Positions 1 to 11,059 of a stretch of DNA of 64,000 nt are shown here, piece after piece. Within the stretch, counting starts at the first letter, position 1; every line of letters starts with the position of its first letter. A program made the translations under genes and the position numbers. The notes below the pieces were generated by a model, which was not told where the DNA came from, searched no databases, and saw only the letters and a list, made by a program, of their open reading frames with translations. The DNA is taken from positions 310,001 to 374,000 of the forward strand of contig RMBW01000003.1 of NCBI GenBank assembly GCA_004009845.1, given 5' to 3'. This DNA is from Davidsoniella eucalypti. Lineage: Eukaryota; Ascomycota; Sordariomycetes; Microascales; Ceratocystidaceae.

Positions 1-505
1 TCGTTGAAGTATGGGGAATGGTAGCCCTGGTACCAACTAGGGTCGCTGAAGGGCACCTGGTCGCCAAAGGCCTCCAAAGCTTCTGAGGGTTCGCTGTGTG
101 AAGAGGCTTTCGTAACGGCAGTCGAGGTCTCCGCGGGAGCAGCAGCAGCAGGCTTGGGGGCGGAAGCAGGAGCAGCGGCAGGCTCTGCCTTGGGCTTCGT
201 GTCGAGCGAGCCTACAAGAAGCTGCTTCTTGTACTTTTTCAAGATACCCTCGTTGTGGTACTTCCAGAACTGTTTTGTGGCGTCCTTTCCACCCACGCGG
301 GCTAGAATTTTCTTGCCACCTGTGAAATCATTGAAAACAACAGTTAGTATAGAGAACGAACAGCGTAGTGCATTGCGGATTATGGCGTACCTGGATGGTC
401 GTCTTGGAACTTGGTGACATCGTAGACGTCCTGGTCGATGGTGATGTAGAGAGAGTTGGGCTTGTTATGGCCGGCAACCTCGGCGGCAGAGAAGATCTTA
501 GACAT
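1..505 (-). CDS. Cytochrome b5 / acyl-CoA dehydrogenase fusion (N-terminal part, cut by window edge)
   Basis: Two exons are visible, 505..391 and 319..1, and the gene continues past the window start. The intron (390..320) splits the heme-binding HPGG motif between G and G (ligand His37); the second ligand is probably His60 in FWKYH. A cytochrome b5 fold covers residues 1-80. An Ala/Pro-rich linker follows, then the segment GDQVPFSDPSWYQGYHSPYF, which resembles the linker-to-enzyme junction of fungal proteins in which cytochrome b5 is fused to an acyl-CoA dehydrogenase. The start is the first ATG before MSKIFSAAEV. The b5 domain probably delivers electrons to, or accepts them from, the flavoenzyme, but that is inference. 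The dehydrogenase domain itself lies outside the window, so the fusion is a prediction from the linker; a free cytochrome b5 with a long tail is the alternative. Confidence 0.8.
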
Positions 506-1958
506 TGTGGCTAGCAGTCGAGATAGATGAATAAGAGAGGTAGGTTCTAATGGTCAAAGAAAAATAGTAGTAGAAATAAGGGAAATGGTATATAGAATAT
601 ATCGAGATAGTCGTTGACGATAAATAAATCAAGAAAAAAATGAAATGTAAAGAACGAATTGGATGAACTGGAAGCAGCGGGTCAGGTTTATTACACGGCC
701 TTCGATTCGTCGTACCGCGGCTCGTTTTAGAGAAAGCTCCGGCTATGGATGCTTTTGGACTTTTAGAGCCGCAGTGCCACTATTCATTCCGCTACTAGTT
801 ATAGGCGAGTTACATCACATTTTCCGCCTGAGCCTTTTTTATTTTGATTTATCCTTCCAAAGCTAATAACGTGAGTATGTAAAGCGGCCAAACGACCCTG
901 AAGAATCACATGCATGCACTTTTTTCGTGATTCTCAAGCCTGTTTAGCTGTTGTTTGTTTATTGCATTTGGCCCAAGATCTTGGCCTATTCTTCCCTGGT
1001 ACTGCAGACTGTACTACACTATACATTGCACTAATTATAGGTAGCTCATCGCACAGTGTGCTGGAGCGCACGCACTCTTCTCAGCTGCCAATTTCCAGCA
1101 ATTGGGCCACCTCCAAATGCCAATCCAAACGCTAAGCTTTGCTTTCCCCACGGAAGTCGCTACAGCTACCTTCCCTGTTCAGGTCGTCTCCAAGTACCGA
1201 GATTCAGGTTAAGTAGAAGTCAAATTCAGAGATATTGATGTACGCAACCAACACAATGTCTTCTAAAATATATTCAACCCAGATTCTCAAGTCACCAGCA
1301 TACAGATCGCATAGTGTGGCACTTGCAGTGCTGCATAAGCACGGTAGATGCCATGCAAAAAATCCAGATTGTTTCACGTTTATCTCTATTTCACATGTTT
1401 AGACACTTCATTGTGACTTGATGTCAAATCCCACCACTATTTCTCCAATTCGATAATGCCTCCCGCATTCTGTAGTCGAACAAACGCGACAAAATTTACC
1501 GAGGCATCATTTGTCTCCAAACTCGCCTGTCTCCACTTTTCCTCACTCAACCAATAGTACGCATGTTGATAAGCAGAGCCATCGCAAGCCGCATCCATAG
1601 CGAAACCGAGGCTCGCATTTCGTCATCATTTTATTGATGCGTATTGCTACTTATATGTAAAATTAAAGGAATCAGATTCAAGAACTGTCTGAGCCTCCTG
1701 GCTCTGTCTCTCTTTGACGTTAGTGTCAAGATTCCTTCAATCACGTGCATCATATAATATCTGACTTGGGGGAAGCTCGGCAAAATTGGCTCGTGATCAT
1801 CGTCATGCATTGTCAATGAGACTAGTAGATGTTAACATTTGGATGAAATCATATCAGATACCCTTCATTATTATTGTGTTCCGATAAACGCCATTAAGCC
1901 AAGCAATCATCTACGAGAAAAAAGAAAGAAATGTAGTACACACAATATCATCCTCTAT
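506..1958. other. Intergenic, no gene recognised
   Basis: This stretch separates the 5' end of the cytochrome b5 gene from the 3' end of FEN1. Only short open frames of random character are present, without splice-joined continuation or a familiar motif. It should hold the cytochrome b5 promoter on its left side. Confidence 0.6.
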
Positions 1959-3286
1959 CTAGGCGGCGCCTCTCGGCCGAGCCTTCGCAGTAGCTTTGGC
2001 CTTCTTTTCCTCCTTCACCTTCTTTCGCTGTGCAGCGTTCTTGTCATCGAGCTTGCGCTTATGAGCCGTCTTTTCCTCTTCGGTCTTGGGGACAACCTTG
2101 AAGAAACCCTCAAGTCTGCTCTGTTGTGAAACATTGAGGTTTTTCTCTAGCTTAGCAGCTCCGCTACGCACACGGTCCTCCGAGAAACCCTTCTCGACAG
2201 CTAGGAACTGGACGAGGCCTTCAATATCGGGCTTCTCCCACTTGAAGTCGCACTCCGGATCATCAACTTGCTTGACATCCGGCTCGAAGAAGAGCTGGCG
2301 CGCATCTTCGTATGGCCACGACTCAGGCACCTGGAACTTCTTCTTAGGGTCGTTCTCCATATACTCTAGGATTTTTTCGATCGATCCGTGATCGCGCATA
2401 AGCTTCAGCGCCGTGGTAGGGCCAACCTTGGGAATAGGATCCAAGTAATCACATCCAAGAAGGATGCACAAATCGACAAACTAGTACAATATATCGTTAG
2501 GATCCCCTATCCATACATCATGTTTGTAGAATTGCTTACCTGTTTTCTGTCCATCTCCAGACCTTCCAACACCTTATCGACATTAATTTCCTGAATAGGC
2601 TCTTTTCTCTGCTCACTGAACGTCAGGTGACGCAGAAGTATTGGCGAGTTGAAGCAAAGGGTGTCCATATCCTCCGACGCCGCCGCATACACCTTGCCAC
2701 CTCTGGCAAGCGTTGCACACTGTGCCTCGGCTTCTGTGGGCGCCACGATGTAGGGAACGCCCATGAGCTTCAGCAACTTCTGGCATTCCTCGTTGTGCTC
2801 GCGCGTCACACGCACCGTCCGTCTCGAGAACTTTTCGATATCCTCTGCATTTCCAGCCTCACGGGCAGCCTCCAGACTAGCGGTTGCCTCTGCCTTACGG
2901 GCGGAACGACGTGCCAGCTCACCACCCTTCAACTTCGGTGGGGCACCATCGAATACATATAAAGGCTTGATTCCGTTGTCAATCATACGGAGTGTGCGGT
3001 AAAACATACCCATAAGATGGGATGTGGTTTGGCCATCTTCGTTGGTTAGAACTTCGCCGTTAGACCGCACAGCAATAAGGAAACTGTAAATGCTCATGGA
3101 AGCATCCTATAATAATTGATATTGTTAGCTAATGTGGCCCATGCGAACTAATAGTTCCTGTTTTTCTGTCCGCTTTGGAACACGTACAATTGCAACTTTG
3201 CGGCCAAAGTGAGCCTTGATATCAGACTCTTTGATGGCCATCGGAGCATTCTCCTTGATGATCATGAAAAGCTGTTTAATACCCAT
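1959..3286 (-). CDS. FEN1: Flap endonuclease 1 (FEN1/Rad27)
   Basis: FEN1 cuts 5' flaps during Okazaki fragment maturation and long-patch base excision repair in the nucleus. Three exons, 3286..3188, 3106..2540 and 2480..1959, give 395 residues, the usual fungal length. The N-terminus MGIKQLF begins at the mature active-site glycine. Catalytic acidic residues fall at the family positions: D34 (first codon of exon 2, DASMSIY), D86 (FDGAPPK), the EAEAQC pair, the SEDMDTL pair and GCDYLD in the helix-hairpin-helix region. A canonical PCNA-binding PIP box, QSRLEGFF, lies at about residues 342-349, followed by a basic Lys-rich tail. Both introns are phase 0. ACGCG and CACGTG motifs lie about 190-230 bases upstream of the ATG, in keeping with G1/S expression in yeasts. 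Confidence 0.97.
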
Positions 3287-3474
3287 GGTGTGCTGATATG
3301 TTCTATCGTAGTATCAAAATATCGGGTTTATTGGTGGGGGATGGGGGTAAGGACGATAGAGCATTTATTTTCTTATACGAATACAGAAATATTTGCACGA
3401 TGATATCGATTCTCCAATAGATCCGTGTTATGCTCAATTTGGTTAGTTGGGGATAAACTACTAGAAAGTTACCG

Positions 3475-3517
3475 ACGCGCTTAGACGCGACTCACGTGCA
3501 AATTGATTCGCCACGTG
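3475..3517. promoter_or_regulatory. Candidate MCB-like and E-box cluster upstream of FEN1
   Basis: Two ACGCG cores (3475-3479 and 3485-3489) sit beside two CACGTG palindromes (3493-3498 and 3512-3517), about 190-230 bases upstream of the FEN1 ATG. ACGCG is the core bound by MBF-type factors at yeast G1/S genes. Function here is inferred from position and known family regulation only. Confidence 0.45.
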
Positions 3518-3850
3518 CACTTAGTTTGCCAAAATCCCGGTATTTAACCCTATCGGTAACCCTACTATATCGCCTGAGTCATAGTTTTGTTTAATCTACT
3601 TCGCTGAGTCCCAAGCTGGCACTCCGTTGATATCGATCGTATTGATTGCCAAGAACATGAGGTATAGAACCGTTGATATCCGGAGTAACCGTCAAGACCT
3701 TGATTGCCTCGAAATATACGTTGCTAGCTCATCATAGCGGAGATGAATATATTCATCGTTGTCATAGCCTAAAAAATAAATCCAAAGCACCCTGGATACT
3801 GGATGAACTAAACATATCAAAAGTTGTAGTATTGATGAGTAACGGATATG

Positions 3851-4635
3851 CTAGTGCATGAAAAGGATTGCGTGGTTAGTAAGAGGTGACAGACACCAGA
3901 CAAGAGCGAGGAGTATGGTTGCAAGATTGAATTCCCCGATGGCAAACAAAGTAGTCCAGGCACTAGATACCGAGGAACTGTCGATGAATTGGTCGAGCAA
4001 GCCGAGAGATATGCCATCTGTAGTCTCTGACTTCCAGGCAACGTAACGTTTGGGGCAGGTAGATAGAACTGCAGTGTATACCAAGACAAACAAAGTAGAG
4101 AGCTATAGATGATATTAGTATTCTGGCCTACGTAGGATATAACGGATATGCGATCTTACAGTTCGTGACATGCCCATAACTTGTCGTCCAACACTGAAGA
4201 TGTAGAATGGCCCTCTCTTATGTATACGACATCACAAAAGACGGTATACATAGCCATGGTGGAAGCTAGAGATAGTTTCAATAAAAGCTCAATAACGCGA
4301 GATGTTGTGAAGACCTGTAGGGCTTCGGGGCTACCCAAGTACTCGGCGGGGGGATCATTTTCAGTGGTTGAGGAATTTTATAAGTTGAATGCAGACGCCG
4401 TTGGGACTATATCAAACTTGGTGACTTCATGATCGGCACCAATATTCGGGTATGGAGTAAGTAGTGTTGGTTTTGACATTGAAATAGGATCATCAGAATA
4501 TGAAGACAAGAATCTTTGAATATTAATCAGTCAGGCGTTGAACTCAATCTTATAGTTATGTCTGTCAGTTATCAAGTTGGCACCCGGACTAGAATAGGAC
4601 TGCCCTGCAAGGCGGATCAAATTGTGAATGCCATT
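3851..4635 (-). pseudogene. Decayed multi-pass membrane protein gene
   Basis: One reading frame runs from 4635 to 4160, interrupted by TGA at 4533..4531 and TAA at 4380..4378. A well-formed intron (4159..4103: GTAAGATC donor, TACTAATA branch, CTATAG acceptor) joins it in phase to 4102..3851. The joined frame has two hydrophobic segments, LLLKLSLASTMAMYTVFCDV and WTTLFAIGEFNLATILLALV, and ends near WCLSPL. That tail resembles large fungal integral membrane proteins of unknown function, where LSPLGGQ is common. An AT-rich tract with a further TAA lies just upstream, so the N-terminal part is missing. The preserved intron and frame argue for a real former gene; the stops argue that it is dead. 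Upstream exons hiding the stops cannot be fully excluded. Family assignment is weak. Confidence 0.55.
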
Positions 4636-4639
4636 TTAT

Positions 4640-5588
4640 TTATGTTTTATTTTTATTTTTTATAATTCAATTTTATTAAGGTGGAAATAGAGCTCTTGAT
4701 AATACTAGTATACAATGTAAGGTGAAGGACAACCTACTTCTCAACAGTGACAGGCCACTGAGATACAGAATATTTGTTATGGTTTCGTTATATGCTATTC
4801 CTGCATGTAACTAAGCGGCATTGAGAGGTAGACTTGATAATGAGGCCAAGTATGGTAGTAGCCGGAGACATTCCTTTCTGGTTTATTGACGAGCTTGGTA
4901 TCACCTATTTCTGACTAAGCATTTCTAAAGAGTGTGTACGACTGGAGTACAACAGATGATAAAACACGAGATAATCCTTCTAAATCTAGTACTTGAAATA
5001 GGTACAATCATGAAGTGGCTGAGAAACTTGTGCATTGAATGATCCTTTTCAATGAGCTTGCTTAGCGGAAACGGAGATGTATATTTATTAGGTCATAGAA
5101 GGTATAATCTATGCTCTCTCATGACCGTCATATATGTCCTGGATTTCATTCGATTTGGCTGTTTGTTGGTTTTTGATAGTTGATATAAAGAATGAGTAAA
5201 AAATGAAGACATCTCAATATCACGTTACTATATTACCTAACTATCATACCTCATGACAATGTATATTATGAGTTAAACGTTGCCAATACCTCGTCGTCCA
5301 TGCTATCCAGTGAGAATGCTTCTAAAGCTGATAGTTATTGATGCTATCGGTAGAGTCTAGTCTAGCTTTATCAAAGGCAAAATGAAACTACTACACTACG
5401 TAGGCTTACGACAATGCTATATTTTTAAAGGTATACCCGAGACTATTCACTACATTGATATCATCTAGTTTGTATGATGTTCCTGAAAAGGTTATACATT
5501 AATTGGATCGTTATTCATGATTATATATGGAGGGGTATCTATCTAGATTGGGCATGCAGGTCGAAGGAGTATGTCAAGACTAAGATAA
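4640..5588. other. AT-rich intergenic stretch
   Basis: No supported gene. I looked here on the minus strand for a GNAT acetyltransferase continuation of the neighbouring ESCO-like zinc-finger gene and saw no motif of that domain. Confidence 0.55.
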
Positions 5589-6484
5589 TTAGTCTGGTAG
5601 TAGTAAGCTTTTGCTTTTCTTTTTTTCACGTAGAGTTGCTGTGTGAATCTGGGCGTGAAACTTCACATCAGGCGGATATAAAGGATTGAAAACAACACTA
5701 CACACCCGACATTCTTGAAAGGCTGGCTTGCTCGAGAGGTTGAGTGTTGTTTGAACAGCGGCAGATGGTGCTGATATCGTTTTCCGTTTGTTAGGTCGCG
5801 ATTCGGACGATTCCGAGTCGCCAGGTGGGCTTGTACTTTGGCCACCTGAGGATGACATGTCTATATTCGCTCCTTTAAGCCTGAGCCGCCGTGGAAGGCG
5901 GATAGGTCGGTCTTTGAAGCGTTGCGTCGGCGGTGAAGAACTGGCAATTTCCTCCCCGCCGGACGTATCTGCATACCCATTAGACGTAAGGTTTTCGGAT
6001 GTTGGAGTGTTAGTATCATCATGATCTGACGTGGCTATTGGTGATGAGAGGCGCTGAACAGGTTTGAAATATCCCAATATTGAGCCCTTGGTGAGTGGTC
6101 GTTTGATAGTTTCAACCACTGATGCACCCGGAGTTGAGGGGTCTGATACTGGTAGCGACGGTAAGCTTTCAGATTCAGGAATCGGATTTGGTGGCGGAGA
6201 AGATCTTTGTCGTTTGGTAGAGGCCTCAGAAGTAGCTTCTGTTTCGGTCGCTGTACGTTTACCGTACGTTCTTGTTGGGCGACTACATGATGATTAGTGG
6301 TAAGTTAACTGATGGTATAGATTGTGATCATAACATACGCTCGATGCTTTTGTTTTGTTAAAAGATCGTTGAAAGGGAAAGCACTATTCATCAGTATTAG
6401 TCATAGTATTCCATAGAAACGATGAGATATGCCAGAAAGCAGCAAAAAGGCGTCATACGTTGATTCTGGTGATGTCACCGACAT
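5589..6484 (-). CDS. ESCO-type zinc-finger protein without acetyltransferase domain
   Basis: Three exons (6484..6459, 6383..6339, 6282..5589) give 254 residues. Near the N-terminus is RTYGKR, a motif found in fungal Eco1-type proteins. KGSILGYFKP follows, resembling a PCNA-interacting PIP box with Lys in place of the conserved Gln. A low-complexity Ser/Pro/Arg region leads to a C-terminal C2H2 finger (ECRVCSVVFNPLYPPDVKFH then QIH) of the kind that precedes the acetyltransferase domain in Eco1/ESCO cohesin acetyltransferases. Here the frame ends about 16 residues after the last histidine in a Lys-rich tail. The GNAT domain is absent and is not seen downstream. It could be a naturally short fungal paralogue, a truncated Eco1 or an adaptor at replication forks. 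The zinc-finger call is firm; the role is inference. Confidence 0.8.
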
Positions 6485-6691
6485 TCTGCAGCGTGGTGAA
6501 TGCCTTCTGTCGATATTTTTATGGTAGTTGTCCTACTTAATGGAGAAAAAGTATAGTGTTGGTATGGAGAAATAGTGATGATGAATTCTGAGAGTGAATG
6601 TTACGCTAAGCTTGACCAAGACCGTGATTACTGAGAATTATATGTTTGTTGGTAGTGGGCATCATCTGCAAGGTTATGTTGGAATGTCCTG

Positions 6692-6760
6692 ACGCGTGCC
6701 CCACTTTCGCTATAGCGAGCGCGACGCACTTTAATTGATTTAAGATCGCGATGTCACGTG
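6692..6760. promoter_or_regulatory. Candidate MluI cell-cycle box and E-box upstream of the ESCO-like gene
   Basis: A perfect ACGCGT (6692-6697) and a CACGTG (6755-6760) lie about 210-275 bases upstream of the ATG at 6484. The same motif pair occurs upstream of FEN1. ACGCGT is the consensus MBF site at G1/S genes in yeasts; activity here is unproven. Confidence 0.4.
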
Positions 6761-6838
6761 CAACACAGCACCATACTTTAATCTATAAAATTGAGAGCAC
6801 CACATCACATTAAACAAACACATCTATTCGTTCGGGAT

Positions 6839-7753
6839 TTATTCGACTGTAGCATTCCCTGTAGCTATCCGTTGTCGCAGCAGAGAATTAGAATGGCCAA
6901 TACTATCAGCATTATGTATGTTGGTGCCAGTTGCGCCATCATGAGACTCTGGGAGAGCCTTCAAGTCATGGCCATCTTGACCAATAGTCCACGTCTCTGC
7001 AACAGTCCGAATTTCTTTAGTTTGTTTCTCAACTTTCTTGCTGATTTCCCCGCTCTTCTCAACACGCCAGACAAATGCAGCGTAGACTGCAACTTCTGCA
7101 ACACCAACGATGAAAGCACCGCCCATAGATAGAGCAAGTCGTGCTGGGGTACTCCACCAACGGGCTAGAATCCATAATGTGGCTGCTACACCACCGATAC
7201 TGATGATAAAGTTAAGGATCAACATCAGTTGCCGCTGGACTTCCTCGTAAGTTTCTTCTTCATCATTTCCAATGTCTTCATTGCGTGCCCGGTTAACTTC
7301 TGCAAACGCTGCCGCATTAAAAGAACGTTGCGTAAATACATCTGCTTTGGTAGGGTTGACCATTCTCTGGTACATTCTTTCTTCCTCCTCCTGGCGAAGA
7401 CGCGCCATCAACTTGGTAAATTCAGGCGTCTGTGGTTTTTGTCAGTAGTGCACTCTCACATGTCAAAATGGACAGTTGTCACTTACAGGCTCAGGCCTTG
7501 GCGCGGGAGGGGGAACGTAAACTCTGGTGCCTTTGAGGAGGCTTTCAAGTGAGTAACCTTCCACATTGTGCTGTACTAGCTGGAGCCAAAGCCCTGTTAT
7601 CTGGTCATGTGTAATAGAGTCACCTTCCGATGCGCCGGACAGTGCCATCATCTGTGAATTATCGTTATCGGCTATAAGGTCATTTTGAGAAGCTGCAGCT
7701 GAAAGTTTATTGACAGCATCTAGTATGACTGGCGTTATTGTGAGGAGGACCAT
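6839..7753 (-). CDS. VMA12: V-ATPase assembly factor Vma12/Vph2 (ER membrane)
   Basis: Two exons (7753..7487 and 7429..6839) give 285 residues. The protein has an N-terminal soluble region with the LESLLKGTRVYVPPP motif typical of Vma12 and a middle region TPEFTKLMARLR. The conserved C-terminal block has two membrane segments, LMLILNFIISIGGVAATLWI and LALSMGGAFIVGVAEVAVYA. In yeast, Vma12 with Vma22 holds the V0 sector in the endoplasmic reticulum during V-ATPase assembly and is not part of the final enzyme. The intron is phase 0. The 5' leader just before the ATG is rich in CAA triplets. Transcription diverges from COQ1. Confidence 0.88.
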
Positions 7754-7754
7754 C

Positions 7755-7815
7755 TTTGTTTTGTTATTGTGTTGTTGTTGTTGCTGTTATTATGATTATT
7801 GTTGTTGTTGATATC
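7755..7815 (-). repeat. CAA-rich (TTG on plus strand) simple repeat in the VMA12 leader
   Basis: On the minus strand, runs of CAA and AAT triplets fill about 60 bases directly upstream of the VMA12 ATG. This would form an unstructured, G-poor 5' leader. It is not a perfect microsatellite. Confidence 0.6.
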
Positions 7816-8498
7816 ATGAGATCGTAGCTACTACCAAGAAATGCCACTTTTTACGCATCCTCTTTCTTATTCTATTTTATGCAATGATGTACAGTGCAAG
7901 TAGGACGCTAATCAACACTGTTTCTTGTGGTTGGGTACACAGATGGCTATCACGGTACATGTATCCCTACACACTGTGGCTTGATGGGTCCAAGAACAGG
8001 CTCTTGCTGTAAGCTAACTGCTCGATCCACAATATTTCTACGGAAGGAGCTTAGCAACTTTTCAAGCGCTTTCCGAGAGTTTACTTTGAAGCTTGTTTGC
8101 TATTATTTTGAGCTGGCTTATTATTTTCCGATTTCTTCCTCTCTCATCTTCACATCCTCAAGCAGAGAAAGAGACTCTCCATCAACTCTTCCTGTGAGAC
8201 AAGATTCCTTGTCTATCTTTGCCCTCCAGCTGTCTTTCCTTCCTGTGCCCTGCTTTTCTCGGCATCAATTAGCTGCTGTTGGTCAATTGAGCCTATAGAG
8301 TTCTAGATCATTGTCTCTAACCCACATCCTTGTTGCGGCTCTCTTTTTTTTTCTCTTCGCTTTCGGCTCCTAAAAAAACCATTGCAGGCCAGTCCACTTC
8401 GGTTCTTCGGTTTGCAGTGCTAATCCATTTTCAATTGGCTCTTGTAACCTTGCCAGTGACCACCCCTCCACCTTCACCACCGCACAATTTTCGCAATA
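7816..8498. other. Divergent promoter region between VMA12 and COQ1
   Basis: Pyrimidine-rich tracts increase towards the COQ1 ATG, as is common in fungal promoters and leaders. No further gene is supported. Confidence 0.5.
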
Positions 8499-9930
8499 AT
8501 GCCGCCTCGCCCACGATCAGCCGCCGCTCTGGCAAGAACCTTCCAGGCCACTTCGGCCCGCCTGGTACAGTCACCAGCTGCCTTGACCTCGCATCAGTTC
8601 GTGGAGCGTCACTTACTTAACCCAGCCCTCAACTACCAGCTGCAGAATGCTCAGTCTTTCCACTCAACCTCGGGCCAGTCTTCGGCCATCGCAGCTGCTA
8701 TTTCCGTTGCTTCTAAGACTGTATCCAATGCGATGAAGGCTGCTACTGTTGTCGGAAAACTCCCCATTGATCCCCTTCGTCTTGTTTCCAAGGAAATGCG
8801 CAGCTTGACTGGGAACATCCGCAAGCTTCTGGGTACTGGTCATCCTTCTCTTGATCGTGTTGCCAAGTACTATACAAAGTCTCGTGGCAAGCACATGCGT
8901 CCCATGATAGTTCTACTCATGTCTCGCGCTGTGTCTGTATGCCCTAAATCTGGCGCATCGATTTCGAGCCACGATATCGACACCAACATAACCCCGAACG
9001 AGGTGCTCATTGAAGGTCTCCCCGACTCCCCTCTGACTAGCTTCATGCCTGATGCGCCCAGCGAGATTGACGAGGATATCTTACCTTCCCAGCGCCGGCT
9101 TGCTGAGATCACGGAGTTGCTCCACACAGCTTCGCTTCTCCACGACGATGTCATTGATGAGTCTCAATCTCGCCGTGGTGAGCCCTCTGCCAATTTGACC
9201 TTCGGTAACAAGATGGCCGTTCTTGCTGGAGATTTCCTTCTTGGCCGCGCCTCCGTCGCCCTAGCCCGTCTTCGCAATGCTGAAGTCATTGAACTTCTCT
9301 CCACAGTCATAGCAAACCTTGTGGAGGGTGAGTTCATGCAGCTGAAGAACACGGTGCAGGACGAGAAGAAGCCTGTTTGGACTGAGGATACCATGACATA
9401 CTACCTCCAGAAGACTTACCTAAAGACTGCTTCGCTAGTTTCAATGTCTTGCCGTGCGTCCGCTCTATTGGGTGGCGCTAGCGCTGAAATTGTCGAAAAT
9501 GCGTATACGTATGGAAAGAATATTGGTCTTGCTTTCCAGCTCGTAGACGATCTGTTGGATTACACCCAGAGTCACCAGGAACTTGGAAAGCCCGCTGGTG
9601 CGGACCTTGAGCTAGGTCTGGCGACTGCCCCTCTCCTATTTGCCTGGAAAAATAACGCCGAGCTGGGCACTCTAGTTGGACGCAAATTCTCTCAAGAAGG
9701 CGATGTCGCTCTGGTAAGAATTTCACTGAATTAATGGCTCGCTATCTATATTCTAACACCTTATCTAGGCCCGTAAACTCGTCCTTGAGAGTGATGGTAT
9801 CGAGCAGACTCGTGCTCTTGCCCAAAGCTACCATGATAAGGCTATCGCTGCGCTTCAAAACTTCCCTGATAGCGAAGCTAAAGAGGGGCTTATCAGTACT
9901 GCTGCTAAGGTTCTTGAGCGTAAGCATTAA
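8499..9930 (+). CDS. COQ1: Mitochondrial polyprenyl (hexaprenyl/solanesyl-type) diphosphate synthase, ubiquinone side chain
   Basis: Two exons (8499..9713 and 9769..9930) give 458 residues. The enzyme builds the long isoprenoid tail of ubiquinone from allylic and isopentenyl diphosphates in the mitochondrial matrix. The N-terminal 40 residues are rich in Arg/Ala/Ser and poor in acid, as in import presequences. Both aspartate-rich motifs that bind Mg-diphosphate are present: DDVID at about 216-220 in HDDVIDESQSRRG, and DDLLD at about 350-354 in QLVDDLLDY, followed by GKPAGADLELG. There is an acidic insertion before the first motif (SPLTSFMPDAPSEIDEDILP), as in other fungal Coq1 proteins. The short phase-0 intron removes an in-frame stop near 9732. 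Tail length of the product cannot be told from sequence. Confidence 0.95.
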
Positions 9931-11050
9931 GTAAACTGTAGTGTTTACCCGTTTTGTTTCTATTCTCAAGCCTTAGATGCTTTGCGCCAAGCAATCCAAT
10001 TTTTGTTCCTGACACCATGTGAAACTGGTATCTTGTCTTGTGGCAATTCACCACATGTGGTTTTTTGGGAATAAAGATTTCCTTCGTTTTTTTTTCTATC
10101 ACATCTACTAGGCTAAGATCAAGCCGTGTTAGGTGGAACGCTCATGTCGGCATCCAAAGTCGTCCTTCTTGTATTTTTATTACCCTGCGGAACACACCAT
10201 ATTCCGCTCATTCTGTTTACGTCTTTTTTTCTTGTCAGATTTATATTCTCATTGTTAGTTCCTTGCGTTTGCTTTTTATCACATTTCTACAGAGTAAGGG
10301 AATACTTACCTCCTATCTTTACGTTGGAAGCTATGAGGTCTCTTTACCGCTCTGGCCAAAAGGTCATTGCTACCTTTTCATTGCATCTTTTGCAGCAGTC
10401 ATTCTGCTTTTTGGGAGGTAAAAGTGGAATCCCCTAGAAAGGAAAACAACATTCTAGTGTTGTATCTGTCTCTTAGAAAGAAGCATTATCATTTTAAATG
10501 TTCTTTGGGCGAAGTGGAACCAAGTTCATGCGGGAGACATGAAATAAGGGCCCTCAAACCTTTTATTGTTTATTGTTGGTGATATTCTATGGTTTGTAAT
10601 TTGCAGCTGGTTTTGTGTTACTTTGGGAGTTTCTTTGGGTACGGAAAATTACAGGTCTTCAAGGCGCTGCGACGCATGTATGTGTACTAGTAGTTGGTGA
10701 TTGTCCATATATATATCCTTCTTTTTCCTGTTTTCTTATATCAATATCTTGACCGATCAGATGCAGTAGCACATAAAGGTTATCCTATGGCATTATGGTG
10801 AAAGTTATCGTTTAGGGATATAAACTACGATTATTGAAGTGGTGATTGAACAAGATGGTAAGGGGAGCAACATACTTGTCAATGAAAGGGAATCTAGTCG
10901 ATATGAAACTGCTTTACATACATATCATGCTAACGTCTCGTAAAAGAGAAGTAGAGTCTACCGGAAAAAGGCATCGAATATTTTCCATTGATACATACAT
11001 TGTTTCTCAATTCTCCGTTTGGTACTTGGTCCTTGTTACTACCAACCAAT
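9931..11050. other. Intergenic, AT-rich
   Basis: This holds the 3' flank of COQ1 and then sequence without a recognised gene. Open frames here overlap on several strands and lack any familiar motif. Confidence 0.55.
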
Positions 11051-11059
11051 ACTATCCGA

